This document shows positions 16,520-25,572 of a stretch of 41,347 nt of DNA, one piece after another. Origin of the DNA: Beijerinckiaceae bacterium (GTDB taxonomy: Bacteria > Pseudomonadota > Alphaproteobacteria > Rhizobiales > Beijerinckiaceae); NCBI GenBank assembly GCA_026461505.1, contig JAPJMW010000144.1:1-41347 (forward strand), given 5' to 3'. The notes beneath the pieces were generated by a model. It was given only the letters and a program-made list of their open reading frames with translations. It was not told the DNA's origin and did not search any database. Both the position numbers and the translations under genes were made by a program. Position 1 is the first letter of the stretch, and the number at the start of each line of letters is the position of its first letter.

Positions 16520-18820
16520 ATGGGCAAAATGGGTATGAAGAATTTGGCGTTAGGGCATGAACTGCGTGAATCTCCCGAAGAGAGCCTTCACCTTCTAAGA
16601 CAAGAGCTGGCAAAAAAACGGGAAACCCACCAGCCAATCCCGATTGAGCTTTATATCGAACTGGCGCGACTTTCTTTCAATACAGGGCTCTTAACCGACG
16701 CGTACACCTATCTTCAAGATGGTCTAAAAAGTCAGCCCCGGCATTTTGATCTTTGGAACATGTTGGGCGTCACCTTGCGGCGGCTCAACCGTCCGAATGA
16801 AGCACTACAAGCGCTCGATAATGCCGCTAAGATCAATCCCAAAAGCGCCTCGCCCCTAATCAACAAAGCCAATATTTTACTCGATCAAAAGCGCTCCGTT
16901 GAAGCTGCGGAATTAATGGGGCAGCTTGTTCGTCTTAATCCCAAAAATCATGAATTTCAGCGGCTACTCGGTAATTCCTACGTTCAAATGGGTGATCTAC
17001 AAAAGGCTGTTGCGCGGTTTGAAACCGCTCTTCGTTTAAAGCCTGATGATCTCGCAAGCTGGATTGATCGCATCAAAGCAGCAACCGATTTCGAACATCA
17101 CGACGAGGCTATTGAACTCGTCGAAAAGGCCCTTGAAAAATTACCAAATAATCACCGCCTGATCGAAGCGCGCATTATGGTCTTGCGCCGCGCTGGGCGA
17201 TTTAAAAAAGCGGAAGACCTTTTGTTGGCCCGCATCGCAGAAGCGCCAGACGACGCTTGGGCACATTTTCAATGTGCAGAAACGGTTGGCCGATTTGATC
17301 GTGAAACGGGCAACAAACATTATAAGCGTGCGGTAGAGATCGAACCCGATAACGCCATCTATTGGATGAATTACGCCAACAGCCTTGATCGGTCACGCTA
17401 TGGCAATGAGGCGGAGCATATTCAAGCGGGCTATGAGGCGGTCACAAAAGCGTTGAGCATCGGTCCCATTCCATCGCGCTTCGTTCGCATGGCGCACAAT
17501 ATTTTGGTTCGTATTGGGCGATTTGATCTCGTCGAAAAACTCGGAACCTTCAAAGAGTTAGGACGCACTTGGGCGAATGAGAGTTTGCACGATGCGTTGC
17601 ATTATCATCTGGCCCGCGTGGAGACGCCGGAAGATCGGTATGAAATCTTGGAACAGCATCGTATTTGGGGACGGATTGAACAGGCCAAGGCCGATATGAA
17701 TCCCTTGCCGCGTCCGGCCATCATGGAAAAGCGAGCAAAAATCCGTCTTGGTATTATGAGCTCGGATTTAAGAAATCATCCGGTCGCCTATTTCGCTATG
17801 CCGTTGTTTGAATTTCTCGATCACAATCGGTTTGAAGTCTATTGCTATTCATGGTGCCGCAATGAGCCTGATCAGGTTCACAAATATCTTGAAACCCGTG
17901 TCAATGCTTTTCGCTGGCATAAGGCGATTTCGGATCGTGACGCCGCCGAACTCATCGCGAAAGACCGCGTCGATATACTCTTCGAATTGGGTAGTTCGAC
18001 CGATATGAACAAGCTTGAGGTGATGGCCTATAGGCCCGCCCCCATTCAGGCGAGCTGGCTTGGCTATCCGCATTCGGCAGGTCTTGAGAGCATTGATTAT
18101 ATTTTAGTGGACCCTTTCATCAATCCACCCGACCCTGCTCTCTTGATCGAAAAACCCTTCATCATGCCGCATTCATGGGTCGCGATGGGCAATCTAGGCT
18201 TTAATGAACAAGAGCAAATCAACCCGATCATTCCCTCGCAACGCAATGGTTTCGTTACCTATGGAACGGCGAATAATCCTTACAAATATAGCCCCACTGT
18301 CTTGACGACATGGGCAAAAGTGGTTGCGGCAACGCCTCATTCTAAATTCATGTTTGTGCGGCCTGAATCAGGTGTCCCCTCGTTTAAAGAATCGATGATT
18401 GCGGCCTTCGCCCGACAGGGCGTGAGCGAGGATCGGCTTATCTTTGCTGCTGTTCGCGGGCGTCATATGCGTTGGTATAATGAAATGGATATTTCGCTCG
18501 ATACCTTCCCACAAACAGGCGGCACCACCACATGCGAATCCATGTTCATGGGGGTGCCCGTTATCTCGCTTGTTGGTCCTGCCTTTTTCGAACGCTTAAG
18601 CTATTCTAATCTTTCCAATGCGGGTTTAGGCGATCTGTGTTGCTTTACAATTGATGACTATATCCGAAGAGCCGTTCAACTGGCGGGCGATAGCGAGCGA
18701 CGTAAGCTGCTACGCAATGGATTGCGGTTTGATATACGGGATCGCCCACTCGGCCAGCCGCATGTCTTTGCTCGGGATTTTTACAATATGGTCGAAAAAA
18801 CAATTGCCGCTCACGCCTAG
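16520..18820 (+). CDS. TPR-containing SPINDLY/OGT-type glycosyltransferase (GT41)
   Basis: A 766-residue protein. Residues about 40-330 are degenerate tetratricopeptide repeats (for example WNMLGVTLRRLNRPNEALQA and GDLQKAVARFETALRLKPDD). Residues about 405-755 form the GT41 catalytic region: LGIMSSDLRNHPVAYFAM (about 410), with the His equivalent to the OGT catalytic-site His, QASWLGYPHSAGLESIDY, the nucleotide-site Lys in NNPYKYSP (about 585) and DTFPQTGGTTTCESMFMGVP (about 662). GT41 enzymes attach GlcNAc, fucose or glucose to Ser, Thr or Asn of proteins. The acceptor is unknown here; in bacteria it is often flagellin or an adhesin. The exact start among three near ATGs (16520, 16529, 16535) is uncertain. 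Confidence 0.88.
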   Translation: MGKMGMKNLALGHELRESPEESLHLLRQELAKKRETHQPIPIELYIELARLSFNTGLLTDAYTYLQDGLKSQPRHFDLWNMLGVTLRRLNRPNEALQALDNAAKINPKSASPLINKANILLDQKRSVEAAELMGQLVRLNPKNHEFQRLLGNSYVQMGDLQKAVARFETALRLKPDDLASWIDRIKAATDFEHHDEAIELVEKALEKLPNNHRLIEARIMVLRRAGRFKKAEDLLLARIAEAPDDAWAHFQCAETVGRFDRETGNKHYKRAVEIEPDNAIYWMNYANSLDRSRYGNEAEHIQAGYEAVTKALSIGPIPSRFVRMAHNILVRIGRFDLVEKLGTFKELGRTWANESLHDALHYHLARVETPEDRYEILEQHRIWGRIEQAKADMNPLPRPAIMEKRAKIRLGIMSSDLRNHPVAYFAMPLFEFLDHNRFEVYCYSWCRNEPDQVHKYLETRVNAFRWHKAISDRDAAELIAKDRVDILFELGSSTDMNKLEVMAYRPAPIQASWLGYPHSAGLESIDYILVDPFINPPDPALLIEKPFIMPHSWVAMGNLGFNEQEQINPIIPSQRNGFVTYGTANNPYKYSPTVLTTWAKVVAATPHSKFMFVRPESGVPSFKESMIAAFARQGVSEDRLIFAAVRGRHMRWYNEMDISLDTFPQTGGTTTCESMFMGVPVISLVGPAFFERLSYSNLSNAGLGDLCCFTIDDYIRRAVQLAGDSERRKLLRNGLRFDIRDRPLGQPHVFARDFYNMVEKTIAAHA

Positions 18821-19389
18821 CGCAAGGCAAATCTTTCAGCGCCTGAGCGATGCATATTCCAATTAGCAAGATAGGATTTTGCCAAAATGGCGTCGTCTAA
18901 AATTAGCAAATTTTCAGCGTTTTTTGATTCCGCCGCTTTGGTAAAATTATAAGAGCCCGTCAGCAGTCGATGCTCGTCAATGATGATCACTTTGTTATGC
19001 GCGATCGCACAGCAATAATCGACATAGACCTGCAAATGGGCATTGCTTAAATCATTGAGCACCGAGTAACGCTCGCTTGTCTGGCTTTTATCGACGATCA
19101 CCGCAACATCAACTCCGCGTCGGGACGCTTCAATCAGCGCATCGGCAATATCATGTGAAGTAAAACTATAGGCCTGCACGCGAATAGTATGGTGGGCCGC
19201 TGCAATCTCGTCGAGAATATAGGTCGAACAATGCCCCTCAGGTGAAAAGCAAACTTGCGGTTGCTTCATTGCCGTCTCGGCATTGGCAGGCGTTTGCGTC
19301 GCAAGCACTCCGAAAAGCGCCACGATCAGCAAAGCCAAAAGGCTCAATGCTTTTACGCGTCCCAACGGAAAAAAGCGCCACTGTGCCAT
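18817..19389 (-). CDS. Exported phospholipase D-like protein (single HKD nuclease type)
   Basis: A 190-residue protein with an N-terminal hydrophobic export signal (ALSLLALLIVALFGVLATQT). The mature part has the fold start TYILDEIAAAHHTIRVQAYS and one HKD motif, HNKVIIIDEHRLLTGS (His131, Lys133, Asp138, Gly145-Ser146), followed by YNFTKAAESKNAENLLIL. Single-HKD proteins of this size act as dimers and are typified by the endonuclease Nuc; some are phospholipases. An exported nuclease is the likelier reading. The ATG at 19389 is chosen over a TTG at 19395. Its stop overlaps the stop of the convergent glycosyltransferase gene in the sequence CTAG. Confidence 0.85.
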   Translation of the reverse strand: MAQWRFFPLGRVKALSLLALLIVALFGVLATQTPANAETAMKQPQVCFSPEGHCSTYILDEIAAAHHTIRVQAYSFTSHDIADALIEASRRGVDVAVIVDKSQTSERYSVLNDLSNAHLQVYVDYCCAIAHNKVIIIDEHRLLTGSYNFTKAAESKNAENLLILDDAILAKSYLANWNMHRSGAERFALR

Positions 19390-19520
19390 TGCCAAAATAA
19401 GCCCAAACCATCGGAACGAGCCACGAAACGATCATGGCCACTCAAAACCTAGATGGTGGGTGTGTTACAATCAATGGGTGTAAATAAGATTTTTACAACC
19501 TGACTTTGGCGGCAGACGGA

Positions 19521-19745
19521 CTAATGCTCCGCCGAAGGATCGATCATATCCGCTTCTGACAGATCGGTTTCCTCGGCCGGAATAGCATAAGATCCGCCAA
19601 TCCATTTCGCGAGATCCAGATCCGCACAGCGCTTCGAGCAAAAGGGCCGATAATCAAGTGTCGCGCGTTTCTTGCACATGGGGCATCGGCCGAGCATCAC
19701 AATATCGGCCGATGGTTTATCAGAGGTTGGATCGCGTTCACTCAT
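19521..19745 (-). CDS. yacG: DNA gyrase inhibitor YacG (zinc-binding)
   Basis: A 74-residue protein with four zinc ligands, Cys21, Cys24, Cys36 and Cys40 (CPMC...CSKRC), followed by ADLDLAKWIGGSYAIP, the standard YacG core. In Escherichia coli YacG binds the GyrB C-terminal region and blocks DNA binding by gyrase. The acidic tail (TDLSEADMIDP) is a usual variable end. The start overlaps the maf stop by 4 nt (ATGA), so it is translated with maf. Confidence 0.92.
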   Translation of the reverse strand: MSERDPTSDKPSADIVMLGRCPMCKKRATLDYRPFCSKRCADLDLAKWIGGSYAIPAEETDLSEADMIDPSAEH

Positions 19746-20350
19746 GGCGTCTGTTCCGTCTTAAACCCAAGTCCGGTTAGCACTTGCGCCGTTTCATAAA
19801 GCGGCAGGCCCACCACGCTTGAATAGGATCCTACAAGGCTGGTCACAAAAGCCGCTGCCCTTCCTTGGATCGCATATCCGCCCGCTTTACCGTGCCACTC
19901 GCCGCTTAAGAGATAGGCCTTACGCTCCTCATCCGATAATCGCTTCATCGTCACGCGGGTTTCAACCAATCGCTGACGCAAAGTGCCATCCAATTGGGCG
20001 ATACAAAGGGCGGTATAGACCCGATGCGCGCGACCAGAAAGCAGATCAAGGCACGCCTCGGCCTGTTCTTGCGTTTCCGCTTTCGGTAAATTCCGGCGGC
20101 CAACAGCTACCACCGTATCGGCGGCTAACACCAGAAAGGCGTCATCCTTGGCCAAATCACGCGCCTGCGGCAAACAAGCCAAGGCTTTTTGATGGGCAAG
20201 ACGCGCAGCCACCTCGCGCGGCAGCTCGAGCGGCAGCGGCGTTTCATCGATATTGGCAGCTAAACATCCGAAAGGCTCAATCCCGATCTGTCGTAACAGA
20301 TCAAGACGCCTAGGCGATGCGGAAGCCAAAAAAAGTTTGAGAGAGTGCAC
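19742..20350 (-). CDS. maf: Maf-like nucleoside triphosphate pyrophosphatase
   Basis: A 202-residue enzyme of the Maf family, which hydrolyses non-canonical or selected nucleoside triphosphates (dTTP, UTP or modified bases) to monophosphates. It has the N-terminal LFLASASPRRLDLLRQIGI with the substrate loop SASPRR (10-15), the metal/catalytic region LVLAADTVVAVGRRNLPKAE and GYAIQGRAAAFVTSLVGSYS. The initiation codon is GTG with GGGA upstream. It lies 65 nt after infA and overlaps yacG by 4 nt, so infA-maf-yacG is a likely transcription unit; this order recurs in alphaproteobacteria. Confidence 0.93.
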   Translation of the reverse strand: MHSLKLFLASASPRRLDLLRQIGIEPFGCLAANIDETPLPLELPREVAARLAHQKALACLPQARDLAKDDAFLVLAADTVVAVGRRNLPKAETQEQAEACLDLLSGRAHRVYTALCIAQLDGTLRQRLVETRVTMKRLSDEERKAYLLSGEWHGKAGGYAIQGRAAAFVTSLVGSYSSVVGLPLYETAQVLTGLGFKTEQTP

Positions 20351-20415
20351 GCCGTTTCCCGCCCAATGCTCTTATTCGATAGGAACCAATGGCGGCTTCC
20401 GCCTTCAAGACAATA

Positions 20416-20634
20416 TTACTTGAAGCGATAGGTAATCCGCCCTTTGGTCAGATCATAAGGCGTCATTTCAACGAGCACCTTGTCGCCTGCCAAGACACGG
20501 ATCCGGTTCTTGCGCATTTTGCCCGCCGTGTGCGCGATGATCTCGTGATCATTTTCAAGCTGCACGCGGAACATCGCATTCGGCAACAATTCGGTTACCG
20601 TGCCCGGAAATTCAAGAACTTCTTCTTTCGCCAT
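20416..20634 (-). CDS. infA: Translation initiation factor IF-1
   Basis: A 72-residue S1-like OB-fold protein almost entirely conserved: [40 protein letters not shown] and ending [14 protein letters not shown]-1 occupies the ribosomal A site during initiation and helps IF-2 and IF-3. The GAAGG ribosome site lies 6 nt before the ATG. It is separated from the upstream pssA end by a hairpin and starts the infA-maf-yacG cluster. Confidence 0.98.
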   Translation of the reverse strand: MAKEEVLEFPGTVTELLPNAMFRVQLENDHEIIAHTAGKMRKNRIRVLAGDKVLVEMTPYDLTKGRITYRFK

Positions 20635-20668
20635 TCAAAACCTTCAATCGACACAGGGGACGAAATGC

Positions 20669-20689
20669 CCGCCCCTTCAAGTTGGGCGG
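20669..20689 (-). terminator. Hairpin between pssA and infA
   Basis: CCGCCC (20669-20674) pairs with GGGCGG (20684-20689) around 9 nt. It lies 35 nt past the pssA stop on the minus strand, just ahead of infA. The T-run after it is poor (GCATTTCG), so it is a weak or Rho-assisted terminator at best. Confidence 0.45.
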
Positions 20690-20723
20690 ACCCTAAACGA
20701 AACCAATCCGTTTGTGAACCGCT

Positions 20724-21533
20724 TCAGTTTACCGGATGCGCTGCTTTTTGCGCCTGTTCCAAAGCACGGTAGCGGCTGGCCCCCAAAGGGATCAAAATCA
20801 GATACATTACCGTCACCGAGGCCAGAAACTGGAAAGGATACGTGACAAGAAGCCCTACAATCGCAATAGCGATCACAAAAAACGGCACAACCCATTCCCT
20901 CGGCACACGGCTGCCAAAGGTCTTTCCGGCAAAAGTCGGGATCCGGCTGATCATCAAATAGGCGATAAACAGCAAATAAAGCGCCTCAACGACCGAGAAC
21001 AATGGCGGCGGTGTAAAACCCAATTGAATCACATAAGCGGGCAAAAGCCCCGTCAACGCCCCGGCAGGCGCCGGAATGCCGACAAAAAAGTTCTTTTGCC
21101 ACTCAGGCCGCTCGGGATCGTCGATCATCACATTGAAGCGCGCGAGCCGTAAGGCCGCGGCCGAAGCAAACAGTAGCGCCACAATCCAACCGATCGATTT
21201 CAGATTATTGAGCCCATAGCTGTACAGTATAATCGCTGGTGCCACCCCAAAACTGATGAAATCCGCAAGACTATCCAGCTCCGCGCCGAAACGGGACGTG
21301 CCTTTTAAAAGCCGCGCGATACGCCCATCAAGCCCATCGAGAACCGCTGCGACCAAAATCGAAATGATCGCCTCGCCCAATTGGCCTTCAAACCCAAAGC
21401 GAATTCCGGTCAAACCCGCGCAAAGCGATAATAGCGTAATAACATTCGGCACCAAAAGCCGGAGCGGCACCGTGTTAAACCGACGCGGCCGAGATTGTTT
21501 ATCGGGCTCGAAGGGCGGAAATAAATCGGTCAT
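20724..21533 (-). CDS. pssA: CDP-diacylglycerol-serine O-phosphatidyltransferase
   Basis: A 269-residue inner-membrane enzyme that joins CDP-diacylglycerol and serine to make phosphatidylserine. The CDP-alcohol phosphotransferase motif is intact: Asp66, Asp69, Gly70, Ala73, Arg74, Gly83, Asp87 and Asp91 ([13 protein letters not shown] then [10 protein letters not shown]). About seven hydrophobic segments follow the usual type II PssA pattern. Its start overlaps the psd stop by 4 nt (ATGA), so the enzyme for the preceding step and the decarboxylase are co-translated, giving phosphatidylethanolamine. Other CDP-alcohol transferases are excluded by this linkage and by sequence. Confidence 0.94.
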   Translation of the reverse strand: MTDLFPPFEPDKQSRPRRFNTVPLRLLVPNVITLLSLCAGLTGIRFGFEGQLGEAIISILVAAVLDGLDGRIARLLKGTSRFGAELDSLADFISFGVAPAIILYSYGLNNLKSIGWIVALLFASAAALRLARFNVMIDDPERPEWQKNFFVGIPAPAGALTGLLPAYVIQLGFTPPPLFSVVEALYLLFIAYLMISRIPTFAGKTFGSRVPREWVVPFFVIAIAIVGLLVTYPFQFLASVTVMYLILIPLGASRYRALEQAQKAAHPVN

Positions 21534-22228
21534 TGCAGCGTAAATTCCCGCGCTGTCGCGGCCTTGCTCTTCATCGCAATCACCGTCTCGCCCGCTACCA
21601 TCGTCTGCCCCACGCCGACCACAGGCACAACGCCGTCTGGCAGATAAACATCCACGCGCGAACCAAAGCGGATCAAACCAAAGCGTTGGCCAACATCGAG
21701 ATGATCGCCTTCATCGACAAAGCTCACAATACGGCGCGCTACCAATCCAGCGATCTGGACAACACCATAGCGCTCTTTGCCGGTATCGACCACAATAGCA
21801 TTGCGTTCATTGTCTTCACTGGCTTTGTCCAAATCTGCGTTTAAAAACAGGCCTGGACGATAGGCAATCTTCTCGATCGTGCCCGACACCGGAACCCGGT
21901 TCACATGGCAATTGAACACATTCATAAACACCGAAATCCGCGTCATCGGCACGTCCGAAAGGCCTAATTCCGGCGGCGGCAGTGCCTGCATGATGAGCGA
22001 GACGACGCCATCGGCAGGCGAAATTACAAGCCCCTCGCCAACCGGCACGGTACGCACGGGGTCACGGAAGAAATAGGCGCACCAAGCCGTCAAGATCGCG
22101 CCAATCCAGCCCAAAGGCCCCCAAATCCACGCCAAAAGATTGGCGACAACCGCAAAAATCGCAATAAAAGGCCAGCCCTCGCGATGGATGGGAACGAAGG
22201 GTTTGCGGATGGAATCAAGGATCGACAT
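21530..22228 (-). CDS. psd: Phosphatidylserine decarboxylase proenzyme
   Basis: A 232-residue short-type decarboxylase that converts phosphatidylserine to phosphatidylethanolamine at the inner membrane. Two hydrophobic segments near the N-terminus ([20 protein letters not shown] and following) anchor it. [11 protein letters not shown] and [15 protein letters not shown] carry the proteolysis/catalysis Asp and His. Self-cleavage is expected between Gly189 and Ser190 in RFGSR, making a pyruvoyl alpha chain of 43 residues. The ribosome site is GGAG 5 nt before the ATG. It lies 35 nt after the Atm1-type exporter gene and overlaps pssA. Confidence 0.95.
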   Translation of the reverse strand: MSILDSIRKPFVPIHREGWPFIAIFAVVANLLAWIWGPLGWIGAILTAWCAYFFRDPVRTVPVGEGLVISPADGVVSLIMQALPPPELGLSDVPMTRISVFMNVFNCHVNRVPVSGTIEKIAYRPGLFLNADLDKASEDNERNAIVVDTGKERYGVVQIAGLVARRIVSFVDEGDHLDVGQRFGLIRFGSRVDVYLPDGVVPVVGVGQTMVAGETVIAMKSKAATAREFTLQ

Positions 22229-22263
22229 TTAAGCTCCAATGGGTGCGGACACCCGTTTAAAGA

Positions 22264-24165
22264 TCACTTATCGGCTGAAAGTGCCGCAGGCGTCAATATT
22301 TCACCCGTATTTTCAAGTGTTTGACGCGCTTCATCCACCTGACGCTGCTTTTGCCAGAGGCTCGCATAGATGCCCTTGGCATCGAGCAGCTCCTGATGGC
22401 GTCCGCGCTCGGCGATTTTACCCTTTTCCAGCACCAAAATCTCGTCGGCATTGATGATCGTGGAAAGGCGATGCGCAATCACCAGCGTGGTCCGTCCGCG
22501 CGAAATCGTATCCAGCGCGTTCTGGATCTCGCGTTCGGTGAAACTGTCGAGCGCCGAGGTCGCCTCATCCAAAACAAGAATCGGCGGGGCTTTCAAAATG
22601 GTGCGTGCGATGGCCACGCGTTGCTTTTCGCCGCCCGACAATTTTAACCCACGTTCACCCACACTCGTCTCATAACCATCCGGCAGAGATTTAATAAAGC
22701 GGTCGATCTGCGCAAATTTGGCCGCCTCTTCAATTTCCTCATGCGAGGCATCCCAGCGTCCATAGCGGATATTGTATAAAATCGTATCGTTAAACAGCAC
22801 CGTATCTTGCGGCACCATACCAATCGCGGCACGCAAAGAGACTTGCTTTACTTCCGTGATGTTTTGACCATCGATCAAAATCCGACCCGATTGTGGCTCG
22901 TAAAAGCGGAACAGCAAACGCGAGATCGTCGATTTACCACCACCCGATGGCCCCACCAGCGCAACCGTCTTTCCGGCAGGAACGGTAAAGCTGATCCCGT
23001 CCAAAATCGTGCGTTGCGGGGTATAGGCAAACCGCACATTCTCAAACACCACTTCGCCGTTAGAAATGTGCAAAGGCTTGGCACCTGGCAAATCAGCAAT
23101 TTCGGGCTCTTGATCGAGCACATCGAACATCTGATCAATATCGATGATCGCTTGCTTAATTTCGCGATACACCATGCCCATGAAGTTCAAGGGTTGGTAG
23201 AGTCGCAGCAACATCGCATTCACAAGCACAAAATCACCGATCGTGTGCCGCCCCTGCCGAATGCCATCGACAACCAACACCATGCAGATCGTTAGCCCGC
23301 CCGTGAAAATAATAGCCTGTCCGGCGTTCAGCACCGCGAGCGAAATATAGGCTTTGACGCTGGCCTTCTCAAAACGCTCCATGGCTTTGTCGTAGCGCGA
23401 GGCTTCACGCGCCTCCGAGCCGAAATATTTCACCGTCTCGAAATTCAACAAACTATCAACAGCCTTGCCGCTGGCGTCTGTATCGCTCTCATTCATGGAA
23501 CGACGAATATTGATACGCCATTCCGTCGCCTTGGTCGTGAAATACATATAGGCAACAATCATCAGCACCGTGATGATCGCGTAGCGCCAATCAAACTCAT
23601 ACAGCAGCACGGCCAAAATCATCACAAATTCGATGATGGTCGGGAACAGCGTTAGCATCGTCATACGCACGATGGATTCAATGCCCGCCCGCCCGCGCTC
23701 CAACACGCGCGTCAAGCCGCCCGTCTTGCGCTCCAAATGGAAGCGCAAGGACAAACGATGCATGTGCTCGAAAGTCTCATTCGCCAAGCGGCGCACCGAA
23801 TGCATGGCAACAGCGGCAAACAGCGCATCGCGGACCTGGGTTAACAGCGCCATCAAAGCGCGCGTAAACCCGTACATGACCGTCAAAGCCACCGGAATAC
23901 TGATCAACCACCAATCCGAGGCGCCAGAGATCAGCGAAGGCGCCAAAGCATCCGTTGCCCATTTAAACGTATAGGGCACCGCAATCGTCACCAGCTTGGC
24001 GAGAACCAGCAGCAACGTCGCCCAGATAATGCGCATCCGCAAATCGGCGCGGTCTTCCGGCCACAGATAAGGCCAAAATCCACGAATGGTCCGCCACATG
24101 GAAGAGTCGGATCGCGAAGAGGTAGCGGGTGGGGTCGAACGACCCCGAGACATGGAACGAGCCAT
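22264..24165 (-). CDS. Atm1-type ABC exporter (fused permease and ATPase)
   Basis: A 633-residue half-transporter that would form a homodimer. A Ser/Arg-rich N-terminus is followed by six membrane spans (about 45-345) with the Atm1 family segment LLNFETVKYFGSEAREASRY. The ATPase domain has Walker A GPSGGGKS (about 402), signature LSGGEKQ (about 506), Walker B ILVLDEATSALD and IAHRLSTI. Atm1-type proteins export glutathione polysulfide or metal-glutathione complexes from mitochondria and from alphaproteobacteria, and protect against heavy metals. AGGA lies 6 nt before the ATG. It probably leads the psd-pssA genes, although no functional link to phospholipid synthesis is known to me. Confidence 0.9.
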   Translation of the reverse strand: MARSMSRGRSTPPATSSRSDSSMWRTIRGFWPYLWPEDRADLRMRIIWATLLLVLAKLVTIAVPYTFKWATDALAPSLISGASDWWLISIPVALTVMYGFTRALMALLTQVRDALFAAVAMHSVRRLANETFEHMHRLSLRFHLERKTGGLTRVLERGRAGIESIVRMTMLTLFPTIIEFVMILAVLLYEFDWRYAIITVLMIVAYMYFTTKATEWRINIRRSMNESDTDASGKAVDSLLNFETVKYFGSEAREASRYDKAMERFEKASVKAYISLAVLNAGQAIIFTGGLTICMVLVVDGIRQGRHTIGDFVLVNAMLLRLYQPLNFMGMVYREIKQAIIDIDQMFDVLDQEPEIADLPGAKPLHISNGEVVFENVRFAYTPQRTILDGISFTVPAGKTVALVGPSGGGKSTISRLLFRFYEPQSGRILIDGQNITEVKQVSLRAAIGMVPQDTVLFNDTILYNIRYGRWDASHEEIEEAAKFAQIDRFIKSLPDGYETSVGERGLKLSGGEKQRVAIARTILKAPPILVLDEATSALDSFTEREIQNALDTISRGRTTLVIAHRLSTIINADEILVLEKGKIAERGRHQELLDAKGIYASLWQKQRQVDEARQTLENTGEILTPAALSADK

Positions 24166-24306
24166 TAAATATCCTGATCACGCGGAAAACGCACTTTGCC
24201 GGACAAGATCACCAAATGATCCGCCGATCCTAAGGGAGAGATGCGTCAATCGGACGAAAGGTTCAACCCGCGCGAGAAGAATTTCCCGTGCGGAGGTGCA
24301 AATTTA

Positions 24307-25452
24307 CTAATTTAATTTTGGAAGCACGAAGATTTGACCGGGATAAATCAAGTCAGGGTCGCGAATCTGCTCCTGATTGGCCTCATGGATCACCGTGTAG
24401 CGATAGCCCGAGCCATACGTTTTACGACTGATCCGCCACAGGCTATCGCCCCGGGACACGGTCGCCGTCTCAATCGAATCAACTACAACGGCAGCTGAGG
24501 GCTTGGTTGTCGTATCCGCAACCGTAGAAACAGACGGGGTTTCTGACGCTTGCGCAATAGCTGTTTGAGCAATTTTAGCTGCAAAATCAAAATTCACTTC
24601 CGCACGCGACAACACTTTGCCGGTGGTCGAATCCACGTCATCAACACGGACTTTGTATTGCCCTGGCACAACACCCTTGGCGATTTTAAGCGACCAAGCG
24701 GCATCGGGACCAACATCGGCTGTCGCAAGATAGGTATCATTGAGATAGAGACGAACTGTCGCACCTGCTGCAGCCTTACCTGCCGCATAAAGCGTTCCCG
24801 TATCCTCCGCCTCGACAACCGTAATGGCAACGATCGCGCGGCCTGCTAAAGCGTCCGGCGTTTTGGTTGAGGCATCAGACGCAGCAACACCAGAAGAGCT
24901 TGCCCCTGCAGCTTTCGTTGACGTTCCCTGAGCGGGCGCGTTTGGCGTCGTTTGCGTTAAAATTTGCGTGGGCTTGCCAGCCTCTGTCTTGGCAACCAGC
25001 AACGGGGCCTTTTTCGTCTCAGGCACATCAACCGCAACATTTTGGGTTGAAAGAACGGTTTGACCATCCACCGTCTTCATGGAGAGCGTTAAATTATGAG
25101 GGCCGGGTGAGAGCGGCTTCGGCACCATCGCAAACTGGCCGTTCGAGCCAACTTTTGCTCCGTCAAACGGCTTGCCATCGCTGAGCAGGGTCATTTCAGC
25201 GCCAGGTTCGCCCCGACCGCCAATCACCATTTCACCCGTTGGCTCCACCCGAACAATATCAAAGCTCGGCGGCGTTAGAGAGGGTGCTTTGGCCGCAGGC
25301 TGCTCCTGTACAGGCGCGACGACTGGCGCTGGAGATGCAGCCTCAACAACCGGCTTCTGGGCATCCGAATTCATTTTTGAGGGAACATTCAAATAGGCAG
25401 CAATTCCAATCAGCAGCACAGCCGCGATACCAAGCAAGAGCCACTTTCTCAT
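24307..25452 (-). CDS. Membrane-anchored LysM domain protein
   Basis: A 381-residue protein. One N-terminal membrane span (WLLLGIAAVLLIGIAAYLNV) leads to a Pro/Ala-rich linker, two Ig-like or bacterial-adhesin-like beta modules (IVRVEPTGEMVIGGRGEPGA and later VVEAEDTGTLYAAGKAAAGA), and a C-terminal LysM (about 332-381: VSRGDSLWRISRKTYGSGYR to DLIYPGQIFVLP). LysM binds peptidoglycan glycan strands, so the protein should span from inner membrane to cell wall. It has no visible hydrolase domain. AGGGA is the ribosome site. The first module starts after a low-complexity stretch and the two modules look duplicated. It lies 141 bp upstream of the exporter gene. Confidence 0.88.
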   Translation of the reverse strand: MRKWLLLGIAAVLLIGIAAYLNVPSKMNSDAQKPVVEAASPAPVVAPVQEQPAAKAPSLTPPSFDIVRVEPTGEMVIGGRGEPGAEMTLLSDGKPFDGAKVGSNGQFAMVPKPLSPGPHNLTLSMKTVDGQTVLSTQNVAVDVPETKKAPLLVAKTEAGKPTQILTQTTPNAPAQGTSTKAAGASSSGVAASDASTKTPDALAGRAIVAITVVEAEDTGTLYAAGKAAAGATVRLYLNDTYLATADVGPDAAWSLKIAKGVVPGQYKVRVDDVDSTTGKVLSRAEVNFDFAAKIAQTAIAQASETPSVSTVADTTTKPSAAVVVDSIETATVSRGDSLWRISRKTYGSGYRYTVIHEANQEQIRDPDLIYPGQIFVLPKLN

Positions 25453-25572
25453 GAAATCTGTCCCTACCCTTAAAGCCTATTTCTCATACTCAACCACGAA
25501 TCGGCGAGAATCGCTATATCCTTCGACCCAACACCCTTGACGCTATCTCTATTGCAGTGCGAAAAAACATTT

